Virus record (IMG/VR): IMGVR_UViG_3300035662_000007
Span: 33,552 to 97,551 of that record
DNA length: 64,000 nucleotides
From: a virus
Reading direction: 5' to 3' (one strand)
Shown here: piece after piece, positions 37,524-45,783 of the stretch
How the letters are laid out: each line of letters starts with the position of its first letter
How positions within the stretch are numbered: position 1 is the first letter of the stretch
Position numbers and translations under genes: made by a program
The notes under the pieces: generated by a model
The model's database searches: none
What the model was told of the DNA's origin: nothing
What the model saw: only the letters and a program-made list of their open reading frames with translations

Positions 37524-38900
37524 TTATGTGTTCCAAGGTAGATCGTCTACTGGTTCTTGTGTTTTCTTAGTTTTTCCTGCGCGTTTTACTTTTTCTTCGT
37601 GCTCTGGTTTTTCTATAGTTTGAGGACTAATACGTAGTGTATCCCAATCAATAGGACAGGTAAACTGCATTTCTTTACCGCCACGTATTTTAGTAGTTTC
37701 AAAGGTAATTGCTTGCTTTTCTTTATCGTGTGCTTCCATTACTAATGCAATATCGGCAGCATCAAGAATACCTTTTGAAAATCTTGCCTCACCACTGGCA
37801 TCAATTTGATACGGACTTACTAGTACTATTTCATACTTACGAGCCAGATTCTTTAATTTTTTGGATACCTCAATTTGTGGTTTCCAGTCATACTGGTCTA
37901 TACCATCGGCAACAATTTGATTTAAGTAGTCTACTACTACAACAGCTAGTTTATCGCCAAATCTAGCCTTCATTTTACCAATGTGCAAGTCAATAGCACC
38001 TATGCTCAAGTCTCTATCATCAACAATAACCATTTGATTGGTTTGTTTTAGACGATAGTTTCTGACTAGTGTTTCTTCAAATTTAAATCTATCTCTGTGA
38101 CGCATAAACTCTAGAACGGTTTGATCCGCATCTTCAAACATCTCGGCTCTGGCTTTTACTACTTTAAGCACTTCTTCATCAGTTAATTTATTTTGTTTTA
38201 GGCTTTGATGATTAACATTAGCTAGAATAGCTAGGTTTCGCTCCATTACTTCTATAGCTGTCATCTCTATGCTAAAGTAAAGGCAACTATTACCACTCTC
38301 ATACTGATTAATAAAAATATTACTACTAGTAATACTCTTACCGCTACCTCGTTTACCACCGATGAGTATGAGTTCCTGTCTAGCCACGCCGCCAAGCACA
38401 GCATCAAAAGTATTGTTAAGTCCAAGATAAACACGTTCTTTTTCTAACTCTTGAGGATTGCGGAATAGAAGAATATCGCTCATTGTGTATACTTTTTCAC
38501 TAGTATGAGTCTTTTCTTCTATGGTTAGGGCTATTGTTGATAAGTTTTCTTTTATTTCGTTGGAGTCGTAAAGTGGCAGTTTGTCTACAAATTTATCTAA
38601 TAATTTTACAGTTTCGTTCTGAGTATACTGATCTATAAGAGCATCAAGGGCTACTTCAGCACTAACATCGGGTAACTCAGTTAGCTTTAGTGTAGCTAGA
38701 GTTTTAGCTGCCGGACCTTCTCTAATAGTAAGTTCTAAGTCATCAAAGTTAGGTAGTTTATTATACCGTTCATAGTGCTTATTGATGACACTATACAAAG
38801 AGGAGTATGCCGGGTCTAAAAACACCAGCTTAAGCTTTGCCCATATATCTAGGCTCTGCTCAGATAGCAATTTATTTAAGACTACGGCGGATACATCCAC
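37524..38900 (-). CDS. replicative DNA helicase (DnaB-like)
   Basis: 458 aa RecA-fold helicase. Walker A 'GGKRGSGKS' at residues 181-189, Walker B 'LAVVVVDYLNQI', and motif H4-like 'EIVLVSPYQIDASGEARFSKG'. The N-terminal 130 residues are helical, as in DnaB. Basic C-terminal tail. Placed directly upstream of primase and polymerase: a compact replisome operon. Confidence 0.92.
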   Translation of the reverse strand: MDVSAVVLNKLLSEQSLDIWAKLKLVFLDPAYSSLYSVINKHYERYNKLPNFDDLELTIREGPAAKTLATLKLTELPDVSAEVALDALIDQYTQNETVKLLDKFVDKLPLYDSNEIKENLSTIALTIEEKTHTSEKVYTMSDILLFRNPQELEKERVYLGLNNTFDAVLGGVARQELILIGGKRGSGKSITSSNIFINQYESGNSCLYFSIEMTAIEVMERNLAILANVNHQSLKQNKLTDEEVLKVVKARAEMFEDADQTVLEFMRHRDRFKFEETLVRNYRLKQTNQMVIVDDRDLSIGAIDLHIGKMKARFGDKLAVVVVDYLNQIVADGIDQYDWKPQIEVSKKLKNLARKYEIVLVSPYQIDASGEARFSKGILDAADIALVMEAHDKEKQAITFETTKIRGGKEMQFTCPIDWDTLRISPQTIEKPEHEEKVKRAGKTKKTQEPVDDLPWNT

Positions 38901-38901
38901 A

Positions 38902-39201
38902 TTAACCTACCTTAGATTCATTGTCTACTATAACTTGGTCTATAATTTCTGTAACTTTATAAACAATATTTTCTCGTAACTTTTTAATATCTTGCTGATA
39001 ACTACTACCTTTGTCAAATAGTAGACTTAGCTGTTCATGTGTTACGAGCTGTTGTAAGCCAAAATATATATGGTCGTATGCCATTGTAGATTCTGGCATG
39101 ACTTCTACTTGAGCTTGGCGACCATAGTTATGTACTGCTTGCTTTACTACTTCTTCTACAGTAAACGATTCTGTATCGTGATATGTGATTGTAACTTTCA
39201 T
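38902..39201 (-). CDS. unknown small protein upstream of the helicase
   Basis: 99 aa; N-terminal beta strand (KVTITYHDTESFTVEEVVKQAV) followed by helices. Not recognised. It ends 1 bp before the helicase start and begins after the strong terminator at 39218, so it is the first gene of the replisome operon. A helicase loader or accessory role would be plausible but is not shown. Confidence 0.55.
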   Translation of the reverse strand: MKVTITYHDTESFTVEEVVKQAVHNYGRQAQVEVMPESTMAYDHIYFGLQQLVTHEQLSLLFDKGSSYQQDIKKLRENIVYKVTEIIDQVIVDNESKVG

Positions 39202-39217
39202 TTACAGTATCCAAAGT

Positions 39218-39250
39218 AAAAAGGCCGGGAGTTGATTAGACTCCCGGCCT
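39218..39250 (-). terminator. intrinsic terminator after the HTH-repeat protein gene
   Basis: AGGCCGGGAGT / ACTCCCGGCCT, an 11-bp perfect stem with a 7-nt loop, followed by TTTTT on the minus strand. Confidence 0.92.
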
Positions 39251-39270
39251 AGTGTTATGCCTAATCTAGA

Positions 39271-40017
39271 TTAGGCAGCAGCTTTAGCCTCGGCCTTGGC
39301 TTTCTTGTCTGCGCCTTTGTAATCGGCAACATTAATTCCGCGGCGGGTAAGAAGGGTACGAAGACCACGCTCAGTCTTATCAACTTCTTTGGCAATCTCT
39401 GCTACAGTCATAGTAGCAATACGACTACCAAGAGCAACGATAGGATCAACCTGATCTTTAGCATGGGACTCGCGCTGTGCGGGAATCTTAGCAATTTGAC
39501 CTTTACGAGTAAGGCTAAGAGCCTTGCCACGTACACTTGCAACAGTCTTGTTAAGGGCAGCAGCAATATCCTCGATAAAGGCACCGCGCTCAGCCATTTG
39601 AACAAATTTTGCTTCTTCAGCTTCTGTGTAAGTACGAGCAACTTCAACTTTCTCGGCAGGCTTTACAGCGCCGGTAAGTTCTAGGGCAAGAAGTTTACCC
39701 TGAATCTGTTTAGCAGTAAACTTGCCATCAGCAAAGTTTTCTGCAATTTCTTTGTAGGTATAACGACCAACATTATCCTCAACAAAGTTGGCAAGATCAT
39801 CAGTCTCGTCTTCGGTGAAGGCAGTGGTCTTTTCTTTGGCCATGCTAGCAACATCACGGTCTAGCTGGCGGAGTTTAGCAGCAATACTACGAGTAGTGAA
39901 TCCAAGGGTTTCGGCGGCTTCTTCAACTTTAGCTACGCTAACGGGGCTTTGGCTACCAACGATTTGAAGCAGTTGGTCAACAACCTCGTCATTCCATTTT
40001 TTAGCTTTTTCAGTCAT
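39271..40017 (-). CDS. DNA-binding protein with HTH-like repeats
   Basis: 248 aa. Three to four related helical units recur (W/F-x-D/E-E-x2-D-x-L.., '..IAENFADGKFTAKQIQGKL', '..IAAALNKTVASVRGKAL', '..IAKEVDKTERGLRTLL'), each like a helix-turn-helix, and the tail is Lys/Ala-rich like histones. Closed by a strong terminator, which suggests abundant expression. Possibly a genome-organising or transcription-modulating protein. Confidence 0.65.
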   Translation of the reverse strand: MTEKAKKWNDEVVDQLLQIVGSQSPVSVAKVEEAAETLGFTTRSIAAKLRQLDRDVASMAKEKTTAFTEDETDDLANFVEDNVGRYTYKEIAENFADGKFTAKQIQGKLLALELTGAVKPAEKVEVARTYTEAEEAKFVQMAERGAFIEDIAAALNKTVASVRGKALSLTRKGQIAKIPAQRESHAKDQVDPIVALGSRIATMTVAEIAKEVDKTERGLRTLLTRRGINVADYKGADKKAKAEAKAAA

Positions 40018-40771
40018 CTTTATTTTCTTTCAAAAATTGTTGTAGGTCTGTGATAATTTTAATATTTAGTTCTTCGGCACGTTTACGCTTAGAACTAGAT
40101 TTGTCAGATTCGTCAACTAGAAAGTCTAGGGATTTGGTTACAGTTTCGGAAATTTTAAATCCAAGCTGTTCAAGTTGATCGTATGCTTCTTGTTTTGTTT
40201 TGAAACTTTTTAGTTTACCAGTAATACAAATAGTTTTTCTATCTTCTAGGGCATCTACTACATGGTTAGAGTGAAATGAGAACGGCAGAAATTCTCTCAT
40301 TTCTTGAAAATCTGTTTGAATCCAATTCATAAGATTTTCGGTGGCTTTTTCCCCTAAACCAGCTTCACGGCATTTTTCTGTGGTAAGTTCGTCAATATGA
40401 CTGATTACTTTAGAAACTTTCTGTGATGCGGTGTTACCAATTAAGGGAATACTAAAACTTGCTAGGACTTCGGCTAGACTTGCACTACGGCTGCGATTGA
40501 TTTCATCAATCAGTTTCTCAGCCATACGCTCACTGCCCAAGCACTCAGCAATCTCACTTTCCTCTAGGTAGTAGAGTTCAGTAATATCTGCCAGTTCTAG
40601 TTTTTCTATAGTCTTAGAACCCATGCCCTTGATACCAAGGGTTTTGCAGAAGTGTTCTAACTTTTTATCAAGCTGAGCACTACAAGCCTGATTCCGGCAA
40701 AACAGCTGGTCATTAACCCACTCAAGTGGGTATTCACAACACGGACAATTTGTGGGAATCGTGATTTTCAT
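40010..40771 (-). CDS. NAD+-dependent DNA ligase, C-terminal subunit
   Basis: 253 aa. Starts with the ligase zinc finger (Cys9/Cys12, Cys25, Cys30), continues with helix-hairpin-helix units ('LGIKGMGSKTIEKL', 'REAGLGEKATENLM') and ends in a BRCT domain ('RKTICITGKLKSF...DFLVDESDKSSSKRKRAEEL'). It lacks the nucleotidyltransferase, encoded separately at 40859. Its own promoter lies between the two genes. Split ligases are known from T5-like phages. Confidence 0.88.
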   Translation of the reverse strand: MKITIPTNCPCCEYPLEWVNDQLFCRNQACSAQLDKKLEHFCKTLGIKGMGSKTIEKLELADITELYYLEESEIAECLGSERMAEKLIDEINRSRSASLAEVLASFSIPLIGNTASQKVSKVISHIDELTTEKCREAGLGEKATENLMNWIQTDFQEMREFLPFSFHSNHVVDALEDRKTICITGKLKSFKTKQEAYDQLEQLGFKISETVTKSLDFLVDESDKSSSKRKRAEELNIKIITDLQQFLKENKDD

Positions 40772-40797
40772 GGGGTTTTATCCAACAGAATATAAAT

Positions 40798-40826
40798 ATT
40801 ATACACTAATTGTATAGGCTTAGCAA
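40798..40826 (-). promoter_or_regulatory. leftward promoter between the ligase halves
   Basis: Minus strand TTGCTA (40826-40821), 17 bp, TATAAT (40803-40798), preceded by AAATTTAGAC, an upstream element shared with the promoter at 56493. Confidence 0.8.
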
Positions 40827-40858
40827 GTCTAAATTTTACTTGCCCGAGCCTGATAAAT

Positions 40859-41815
40859 TTAGGCATCTACTTTGTGCAGCACACAGGGAATGATTTCTCC
40901 AGCCCTGATTACAGCTACCCTGTCGCCAATTTCAAGGCCCAGTGCTTCGATAAAGCCTGGATTGTTTAGGGTAGCTCGGCTCACTTGTGCATCGCCAATC
41001 ATAACAGGTTCTAGAATAGCCACAGGGGTAACCTTGCCAGTTTTACCTACTTGCCATTCTACGCCTAAGAGTGTAGTTTCTACGTGTTCAGCTCGTTCTT
41101 TTCTAGCGTATGCACCACGGGGATGCTTGCTAGTATAGCCCAAGGCTTCAAACTCTTGGTTTGAGTCACAACGAAATACTACACCATCACAAGGATAAAT
41201 TTTATCTAAGTCTGCTTCCAAGACAGTTTGAAAACCCTGCTTACGCAGCCATTTCATATCTTGCGAATATGAGTCTGACCAGTGCGGGAATAAGCCATAG
41301 GCAAAGAAACTAATGGCTCGCGTTCTAAATTCATCTAGATCCTTTAGATTAAGGGAGCCAGCGGCATAGTTTCGGCTATTTTCAATATGGCTTGGAGCAA
41401 CAATTTCTCCGGTAATTTGGAGAATAGGCGTATAGGAAATTTTATGCGGTACTAGGTTAGTTGACAACAGCTTGTCAGTAATCAGTTGACCCTCTACTCC
41501 ATCGCCCCGAGTAAGTGCTTGAACTAACTCGCCGTTGATGTAAAGCAGTGAGATGGCTGCGCCATCAAGTTTGGGAGTAACACTAACTTCCCGAACGCCT
41601 TCTAGTGGATTACGCTGACCCTCATCATCATAGAATTTCTGCAGACTATACATTTGCCTAAAGTGTTTAGCCTTATTGGTCTGCGGAGCACTACCTACCT
41701 CGCCGTAGCCAATCAACTCAGCAAGACTATCAAACTGCTTATCACTAATAATAGGCCAGCCGTCGTAATAGTGCTTGCTTGCTGTGTCAAGAAATTCTTT
41801 GAGTTTGTTTGTCAT
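40859..41815 (-). CDS. NAD+-dependent DNA ligase, adenylation/OB subunit
   Basis: 318 aa. Short Ia-like helical start ('YYDGWPIISDKQFDSL'), nucleotidyltransferase with the adenylated Lys82 in 'TPKLDGAAISL', 'ALTRGDGVEGQ', and an OB fold ('VEWQVGKTGKVTPVAILEPV') ending in 'IPCVLHKV', exactly where the zinc finger normally follows. Together with the 40010 gene it makes a complete LigA. Confidence 0.9.
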   Translation of the reverse strand: MTNKLKEFLDTASKHYYDGWPIISDKQFDSLAELIGYGEVGSAPQTNKAKHFRQMYSLQKFYDDEGQRNPLEGVREVSVTPKLDGAAISLLYINGELVQALTRGDGVEGQLITDKLLSTNLVPHKISYTPILQITGEIVAPSHIENSRNYAAGSLNLKDLDEFRTRAISFFAYGLFPHWSDSYSQDMKWLRKQGFQTVLEADLDKIYPCDGVVFRCDSNQEFEALGYTSKHPRGAYARKERAEHVETTLLGVEWQVGKTGKVTPVAILEPVMIGDAQVSRATLNNPGFIEALGLEIGDRVAVIRAGEIIPCVLHKVDA

Positions 41816-41839
41816 GTTAAACTTTCACAAGAGTTTAAT

Positions 41840-41868
41840 ATTATAACAGTTTAGGGTCGTGTGGTCAA
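41840..41868 (-). promoter_or_regulatory. leftward promoter upstream of the ligase
   Basis: Minus strand TTGACC (41868-41863), 17 bp, TATAAT (41845-41840), followed by ATTA. Confidence 0.82.
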
Positions 41869-41869
41869 G

Positions 41870-42151
41870 TTAGGATTTCTTGAGCTGGTTATGGTAGTGC
41901 TCAATGATTTCCTCACCCTCTGCTTCAGCGCAGATTTCCATCATGCCGTCAAGAAGGTTGTAAATATTCTCCATACTAGCTGGGAAACTTACACCTTCTC
42001 GGCTGGCAACCCACTCGCCTTCATAGCTTAAAAAGTATTTTCGGAGTTGAATATAGATTGTTTCCCTGAAGTCATTGACCACCAGTTTGATCTGAAAGCC
42101 TTTTTCCAAGTTTTCTTCTATAAGTTTTTCATAGATAATGTTATTATCCAT
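41870..42151 (-). CDS. unknown acidic protein
   Basis: 93 aa, helical and acidic, ending 'EICAEAEGEEIIEHYHNQLKKS'. It shares its start region with the preceding stop (1-bp overlap at 42151), indicating coupling. No family recognised. Confidence 0.5.
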   Translation of the reverse strand: MDNNIIYEKLIEENLEKGFQIKLVVNDFRETIYIQLRKYFLSYEGEWVASREGVSFPASMENIYNLLDGMMEICAEAEGEEIIEHYHNQLKKS

Positions 42152-42774
42152 TAGAATTGAACTCCAACTTCTTTTAAGTGCTTAAGAGAGGCTAATTCAC
42201 AGGCTGGTTGGTAGGCATACTGTAGCCACTTTTCATTAGTTAGCCATACACGGTAAACCCAGCCATAAGTAGGATCAGGCAGTTCTGTAATAATTTTTGC
42301 AGTAGAATCATATCTGCTGCTATATACAGTTTCTCCTACTTCAAACTTATCCTGCATTGCGCCTTCAGGAATAAGTTGGGGATGAAAATAGTCGTGAGAA
42401 CTATTTCGTTTTGGAACGTGGTTTTCTTCTAGAATTCGTTTAATGAATTCCCCACCACGATACGTGGACCTAGAAATACCCTCAATGGTATTACCCTCAA
42501 GATATTCACGAATAATAAATCCGGTTTCTTGTTGGGTTGCAGGTTTTCCACGTAGTGCTGCCCGACGCTCACCATCTCGACGTTGACGCTCTTTGAACTG
42601 TTCAAGAAGTGTTTCTAGGCGTGAAGTGTTATAGTTCATGCCTAGAATCGCGCAAGCTTCTTTTTTGGTTATAGGCTTAGTGTTGGCATCTTTAGGCTCA
42701 AGTAGACCAATAACCTTTTGTAGATTAGTGTCTGTCATACGCTCTTGTTCAAGAGCTGATCGTTTCTTTGCCAT
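42151..42774 (-). CDS. putative HTH DNA-binding protein
   Basis: 207 aa. Residues about 35-60 ('ITKKEACAILGMNYNTSRLETLLEQF') and 85-115 ('IIREYLEGNTIEGISRSTYRGGEFIKRIL') look like helix-turn-helix units; the C-terminal part ('FEVGETVYSSRYDSTAKII') resembles a small beta barrel. Probably regulatory or DNA-structural. Family not recognised. Confidence 0.55.
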   Translation of the reverse strand: MAKKRSALEQERMTDTNLQKVIGLLEPKDANTKPITKKEACAILGMNYNTSRLETLLEQFKERQRRDGERRAALRGKPATQQETGFIIREYLEGNTIEGISRSTYRGGEFIKRILEENHVPKRNSSHDYFHPQLIPEGAMQDKFEVGETVYSSRYDSTAKIITELPDPTYGWVYRVWLTNEKWLQYAYQPACELASLKHLKEVGVQF

Positions 42775-42789
42775 AGCCTATAACCTCGA

Positions 42790-42814
42790 AAAATAAGGGC
42801 AGCAATGGCTGCCC
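42790..42814 (-). terminator. intrinsic terminator
   Basis: GGGCAGC / GCTGCCC with a 4-nt loop, then TTATTTTTC on the minus strand; just after the 42821 gene. Confidence 0.8.
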
Positions 42815-42820
42815 GGAATA

Positions 42821-43186
42821 TTAAGCCTTGATAACACTCAACAGGTAAACAGCAGCTTTACCAGTCAGTTTGCCAAGAATATCCTCGTCGATAGGAGCAC
42901 CCTTGGCTTCGATAGCTTTGGTAAGCTCAGCAATAGCTGCTTCTTTGCTTACACGCTTAGTGCCTTCGCCGGTTTTGGCGGTACTGCCGCCCTTGCTAGT
43001 GCTGGCGGAGGCTTCTTTCTTAACATAGACACCCGCTTGAACAAGAACCATGCGAACACCGTTAGGTGAGGCTTCGATCTCGTCAGCAATGTCTTTGATA
43101 ATCTCAGTGCTGCTCTCAGGGGTAGGATCAGCATCTTGATACATTTTAACAACTTGTTCTTTAAGTTCAGGAGTCCATTGAGTCAT
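42821..43186 (-). CDS. small putative DNA-binding protein
   Basis: 121 aa. N-terminal helical unit ('WTPELKEQVVKMYQDADP...EIIKDIADEIEASPNGVRMVLVQAGVY') has an HTH-like pattern; a low-complexity Ser/Thr/Lys linker leads to a C-terminal helix pair. It resembles the repeat unit of the 39271 protein in layout and, like it, is closed by a strong terminator. Confidence 0.6.
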   Translation of the reverse strand: MTQWTPELKEQVVKMYQDADPTPESSTEIIKDIADEIEASPNGVRMVLVQAGVYVKKEASASTSKGGSTAKTGEGTKRVSKEAAIAELTKAIEAKGAPIDEDILGKLTGKAAVYLLSVIKA

Positions 43187-43195
43187 TTTTAATCC

Positions 43196-43453
43196 TTAGT
43201 GTATATTGTCTTTGTCAGAGCGTAAGTTTCCGGTTTTTGTAAGTTCGTATTCAATTAGTTTGTTATATGCTGCATCAAAACTTGCGGCTAAAATGTAAAG
43301 TTTTTCTGTAGGTATTAAGCTAGGTGGTAACATAGCTGGAATAGTTTTATTTTGTCGGCAAGTTTCGTCAATAATTGCGCCTAATTGAATGGCGATTTTA
43401 GCTGCTTCTTGAAGTGTTATGGCATCCCATATTCTGAATGGTTTATCTGTCAT
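43196..43453 (-). CDS. unknown helical protein
   Basis: 85 aa, mostly alpha-helical ('LQEAAKIAIQLGAIIDETCRQ'). Its ATG overlaps the preceding stop (ATGA). Not recognised. Confidence 0.5.
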   Translation of the reverse strand: MTDKPFRIWDAITLQEAAKIAIQLGAIIDETCRQNKTIPAMLPPSLIPTEKLYILAASFDAAYNKLIEYELTKTGNLRSDKDNIH

Positions 43454-43722
43454 ACTAAAGTAGTTTCGGTAATTTGCATCCGATCAGGAACAAACTGCCG
43501 ATAATTGTGTTTAAGATCATGGCGAGCCATTAGCTGCATAATTTCTTCATGTTGACGATTCTTTACTTGACGATACTCGTCCAAGAAAAGTGCAAAGCTA
43601 GACTCATCAAGTTGAGTGAGATCAATACCAGCGTAATTACGCTGAGGTTCTTGCAGTACCATAACAGCACGTTGTGATTGGGAACCATCTTGTTTTGTGT
43701 AATTGAATTCTACAAGTTTCAT
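43450..43722 (-). CDS. unknown small protein
   Basis: 90 aa; beta start (KLVEFNYTKQDGSQSQRAVMVLQEP), then a helical 'LFLDEYRQVKNRQHEEIMQLM'. Short proteins of this sort occur in phage early regions, of unknown function. First gene after the promoter at 43752. Confidence 0.55.
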   Translation of the reverse strand: MKLVEFNYTKQDGSQSQRAVMVLQEPQRNYAGIDLTQLDESSFALFLDEYRQVKNRQHEEIMQLMARHDLKHNYRQFVPDRMQITETTLV

Positions 43723-43751
43723 AGTCTGTGTTTTCCTAATGAAGAAATAAT

Positions 43752-43780
43752 ATTATAGCAATATATGGCACACGATTCAA
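43752..43780 (-). promoter_or_regulatory. leftward promoter
   Basis: Minus strand TTGAAT (43780-43775), 17 bp ending TTGC, TATAAT (43757-43752), then ATTATT. Drives the 43722-to-42821 unit. Confidence 0.82.
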
Positions 43781-43791
43781 GATTAAATTTT

Positions 43792-44052
43792 TTAATCTTC
43801 GTTAATTGCTCGCCGCATTCCTGCTCTAGCCGATTCAAACATTGATGGAATAAATACTATTGGAAGTACGATAGGAGCCATTAGTGTGTTTAGCAAAATA
43901 AACACTACAGAGCTTAACTTGGGACTACGAGTAATATCGTTAATTACTCCTGCCTGAATAGCCTCTCTAACTAAGGGTCTAAACATAAACCACCAACTAA
44001 CAATGCTAGTAGCTAGTGCAATTGAAAAATATACTATAATAATTTCATGCAT
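43792..44052 (-). CDS. small membrane protein
   Basis: 86 aa with two hydrophobic helices (about 4-24 and 45-69) separated by a short charged loop. Function unknown; inner-membrane location expected. Confidence 0.55.
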   Translation of the reverse strand: MHEIIIVYFSIALATSIVSWWFMFRPLVREAIQAGVINDITRSPKLSSVVFILLNTLMAPIVLPIVFIPSMFESARAGMRRAINED

Positions 44053-44055
44053 AGA

Positions 44056-44367
44056 TTACCAGCAATCGCCAATTACTTCTTCGCTATCTCCCTCTACCTT
44101 TTCTTCAAGCTCTTTGCCGCGCTTAATATCATCGTTCATATCCCGTACACGAACTAGTGCATCAATAAGTTCATTAATATGGTCAATGCTAACTGGAACT
44201 TCTCGATCACAGGTATCACGCAACATTACGTCTTCCATACCACCGTTATTAGTGCCCCACTCAAGCTCGTAATAAAAGTATTTAGTAGGTGCTTCATCAG
44301 TAGTAAACAGCTCATCTGCATCAAGCTCGCTGGGATCGTAGTCTACTGCGCCAAAAAAGATTTTCAT
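44056..44367 (-). CDS. unknown acidic protein
   Basis: 103 aa from the ATG at 44367, which has AAGGAAA 5 bp upstream; an ATG at 44406 lies in the upstream gene. Asp/Glu-rich with 'KYFYYELEWGTNNGG' and a charged helix at the end. Not recognised. Confidence 0.55.
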   Translation of the reverse strand: MKIFFGAVDYDPSELDADELFTTDEAPTKYFYYELEWGTNNGGMEDVMLRDTCDREVPVSIDHINELIDALVRVRDMNDDIKRGKELEEKVEGDSEEVIGDCW

Positions 44368-44377
44368 TTGTGTTTCC

Positions 44378-44572
44378 TTAGTTAATTTCAATAAAGTTAA
44401 TTGCAATATCTTGATCTGTACACCACTCTAAGAGTTTGTCTAGGGTAGCAATACCGGGCGGTTTTGCGCCTAAGTAGTTAACTACAGCATCAAAATCTGT
44501 ATCCGCGTGTATGATTTTTTGATCTACAGTTCCGGTATGATTCATGTAGCTAGCTACAATATATTTGCTCAA
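44378..44572 (-). CDS. unknown small protein
   Basis: 64 aa; beta-alpha pattern 'KYIVASYMNHTGTVDQKIIHADTDFDAVVNYLG'. It overlaps the upstream gene by 4 bp (ATGA). No family recognised. Confidence 0.5.
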   Translation of the reverse strand: MSKYIVASYMNHTGTVDQKIIHADTDFDAVVNYLGAKPPGIATLDKLLEWCTDQDIAINFIEIN

Positions 44573-44814
44573 CTTGGATCTCCTAGTAGTTTAAGATTTA
44601 GGGTAAAGTTTTCTACTGTTGTTCTGACTAGAGTAGCTAAGATTAGCATTTCTCGTTCAGTTTCAGGATAGCCAAACAGGTCTACTAGTCCGTTTGCGAT
44701 TAGCAAATAAGCACTGTTTTCATCTACGCTTAGCATACCCCAGTCAATAGGATCGTTAACTTCTTCCTCTTGTGCTAGTTCAATAATTTGTGCTAATTGT
44801 GGAATATTATTCAT
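44569..44814 (-). CDS. unknown small helical protein
   Basis: 81 aa, acidic and helical ('QLAQIIELAQEEEVNDPIDWGML'). It starts 5 bp after the tRNA-Met CCA end, so it is probably co-transcribed with that tRNA. Not recognised. Confidence 0.5.
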   Translation of the reverse strand: MNNIPQLAQIIELAQEEEVNDPIDWGMLSVDENSAYLLIANGLVDLFGYPETEREMLILATLVRTTVENFTLNLKLLGDPS

Positions 44815-44819
44815 AGTAT

Positions 44820-44897
44820 TGGTGGGCCCCCTGGGAGTCGAACCCAGTACCTGCCGATTATGAGTCGGATGCTCTAACCACCGTGAGCTAGAGGCCC
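44820..44897 (-). tRNA. tRNA-Met(CAU), elongator-type
   Basis: Acceptor GGGCCTC pairs with GGGGCCC; loop CTCATAA gives CAU; T-arm TGGG-TTCGACT-CCCA; A73 and an encoded CCA. G1-C72 pairing marks an elongator (or a lysidine-type Ile) rather than an initiator. Confidence 0.9.
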
Positions 44898-44904
44898 GTA
44901 TAGG

Positions 44905-45099
44905 TTACATAAATGCTGCCCACAGCAGCGGCATGAAAAGTAGAACACCAAAAAACACAGCAACAATCCAACCTGGATCTTTGAGTGTAAGTACGGTTTG
45001 TTTGCTGACAGGAACCCCTGCATATTCTACAGTATTTTGTGTGTTAGTATTAGTTAGGGTTTCTGAGCTACGTGGCCACGGCCAACTTTTATTTTGCAC
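44905..45099 (-). CDS. tail-anchored small membrane protein
   Basis: 64 aa from a GTG at 45099 with AAGG about 10 bp upstream (a TTG at 45108 is too close to it). Hydrophilic N terminus and one transmembrane helix at the extreme C terminus ('GWIVAVFFGVLLFMPLLWAAF'). Function unknown. It ends 7 bp before the tRNA-Met 5' end. Confidence 0.55.
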   Translation of the reverse strand: MQNKSWPWPRSSETLTNTNTQNTVEYAGVPVSKQTVLTLKDPGWIVAVFFGVLLFMPLLWAAFM

Positions 45100-45625
45100 T
45101 TTTTGCAATCCTTTTATTTATATCTGCTAGGCTGACCGGAGTATAGTTGTCAAGGCACTCCATGCTAACATTTATGTAACGTGGGTCTGGGTGGCCGTTT
45201 GGTAAGAGCACTCGTTTGTAGTGCAGGTGTCCGTGTAAGTTAGTGCCCCAGCGATCCAAACTCTCTGGATGTATAGGCACATGAGTCATTACTACACCGT
45301 ACCTATGGCATACTCCACGAACATCATCAAAGTATTGTGCATACTGTGCTAGCTTACACTCGTCGTGATTACCACGGATCAATATTTTTATACCGTTAAG
45401 ACGACCTAGAATTTCTAGTCCTGTTGCATTCTTAGTCATGCAAACATCGCCTAGGAAGTATACTTTGTCATCAGGTTTGACCACACTGTTGTGTTGAGCA
45501 ATAATGTGCTCGTGCATATGGTTAATGCCATTAAAACTACGTAGTTGTGTGCCGTCACTTCTAAGAAACTTTAAGATGTTCTCGTGATGAAAGTGATGGT
45601 CACTAGCAAAAAATACATTGCTCAT
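45089..45625 (-). CDS. calcineurin-like metallophosphoesterase
   Basis: 178 aa. Metal-binding motifs 'FASDHHFHH', 'YFLGDV', 'IRGNHDE', 'VVMTHVPIHP' and 'NLHGHLHY' in order. It belongs to the small phosphoesterase group common in phages; substrate unknown. AAGG precedes the ATG and a promoter lies 45 bp upstream. Confidence 0.88.
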   Translation of the reverse strand: MSNVFFASDHHFHHENILKFLRSDGTQLRSFNGINHMHEHIIAQHNSVVKPDDKVYFLGDVCMTKNATGLEILGRLNGIKILIRGNHDECKLAQYAQYFDDVRGVCHRYGVVMTHVPIHPESLDRWGTNLHGHLHYKRVLLPNGHPDPRYINVSMECLDNYTPVSLADINKRIAKSAK

Positions 45626-45645
45626 TTTTAAACCTTAAAAATAAT

Positions 45646-45690
45646 GCCCAGCCTGTGTGACATTTTTATATTATATCACACTGACTGGGC
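45646..45690 (-). terminator. terminator-like inverted repeat overlapping a promoter
   Basis: GCCCAG(TCA)GTGTGA pairs with TCACAC(AGG)CTGGGC around a 15-nt loop that contains TATAAT; ATTATTTTT follows on the minus strand. Read-through RNA from tRNA-Val could terminate here, while RNA from the enclosed promoter would miss the left arm. Confidence 0.6.
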
Positions 45691-45698
45691 CTGTGCAA
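45670..45698 (-). promoter_or_regulatory. leftward promoter embedded in an inverted repeat
   Basis: Minus strand TTGCAC (45698-45693), 17 bp, TATAAT (45675-45670). Drives the phosphoesterase and tRNA-Met unit. Confidence 0.8.
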
Positions 45699-45708
45699 GT
45701 TTAAGTTT

Positions 45709-45783
45709 TGGTAGTACCTGAGGGTTTCGAACCCACGACCCTCTCGGTGTAAACGAGATGCTCTACCACTGAGCTAAGGTACT
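45709..45783 (-). tRNA. tRNA-Val(UAC)
   Basis: Acceptor AGTACCT/AGGTACT, anticodon loop TTTACAC, T-arm with TTCGAA, A73 and encoded CCA. Its first two bases are the AG of the upstream gene's TAG stop. Confidence 0.93.
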
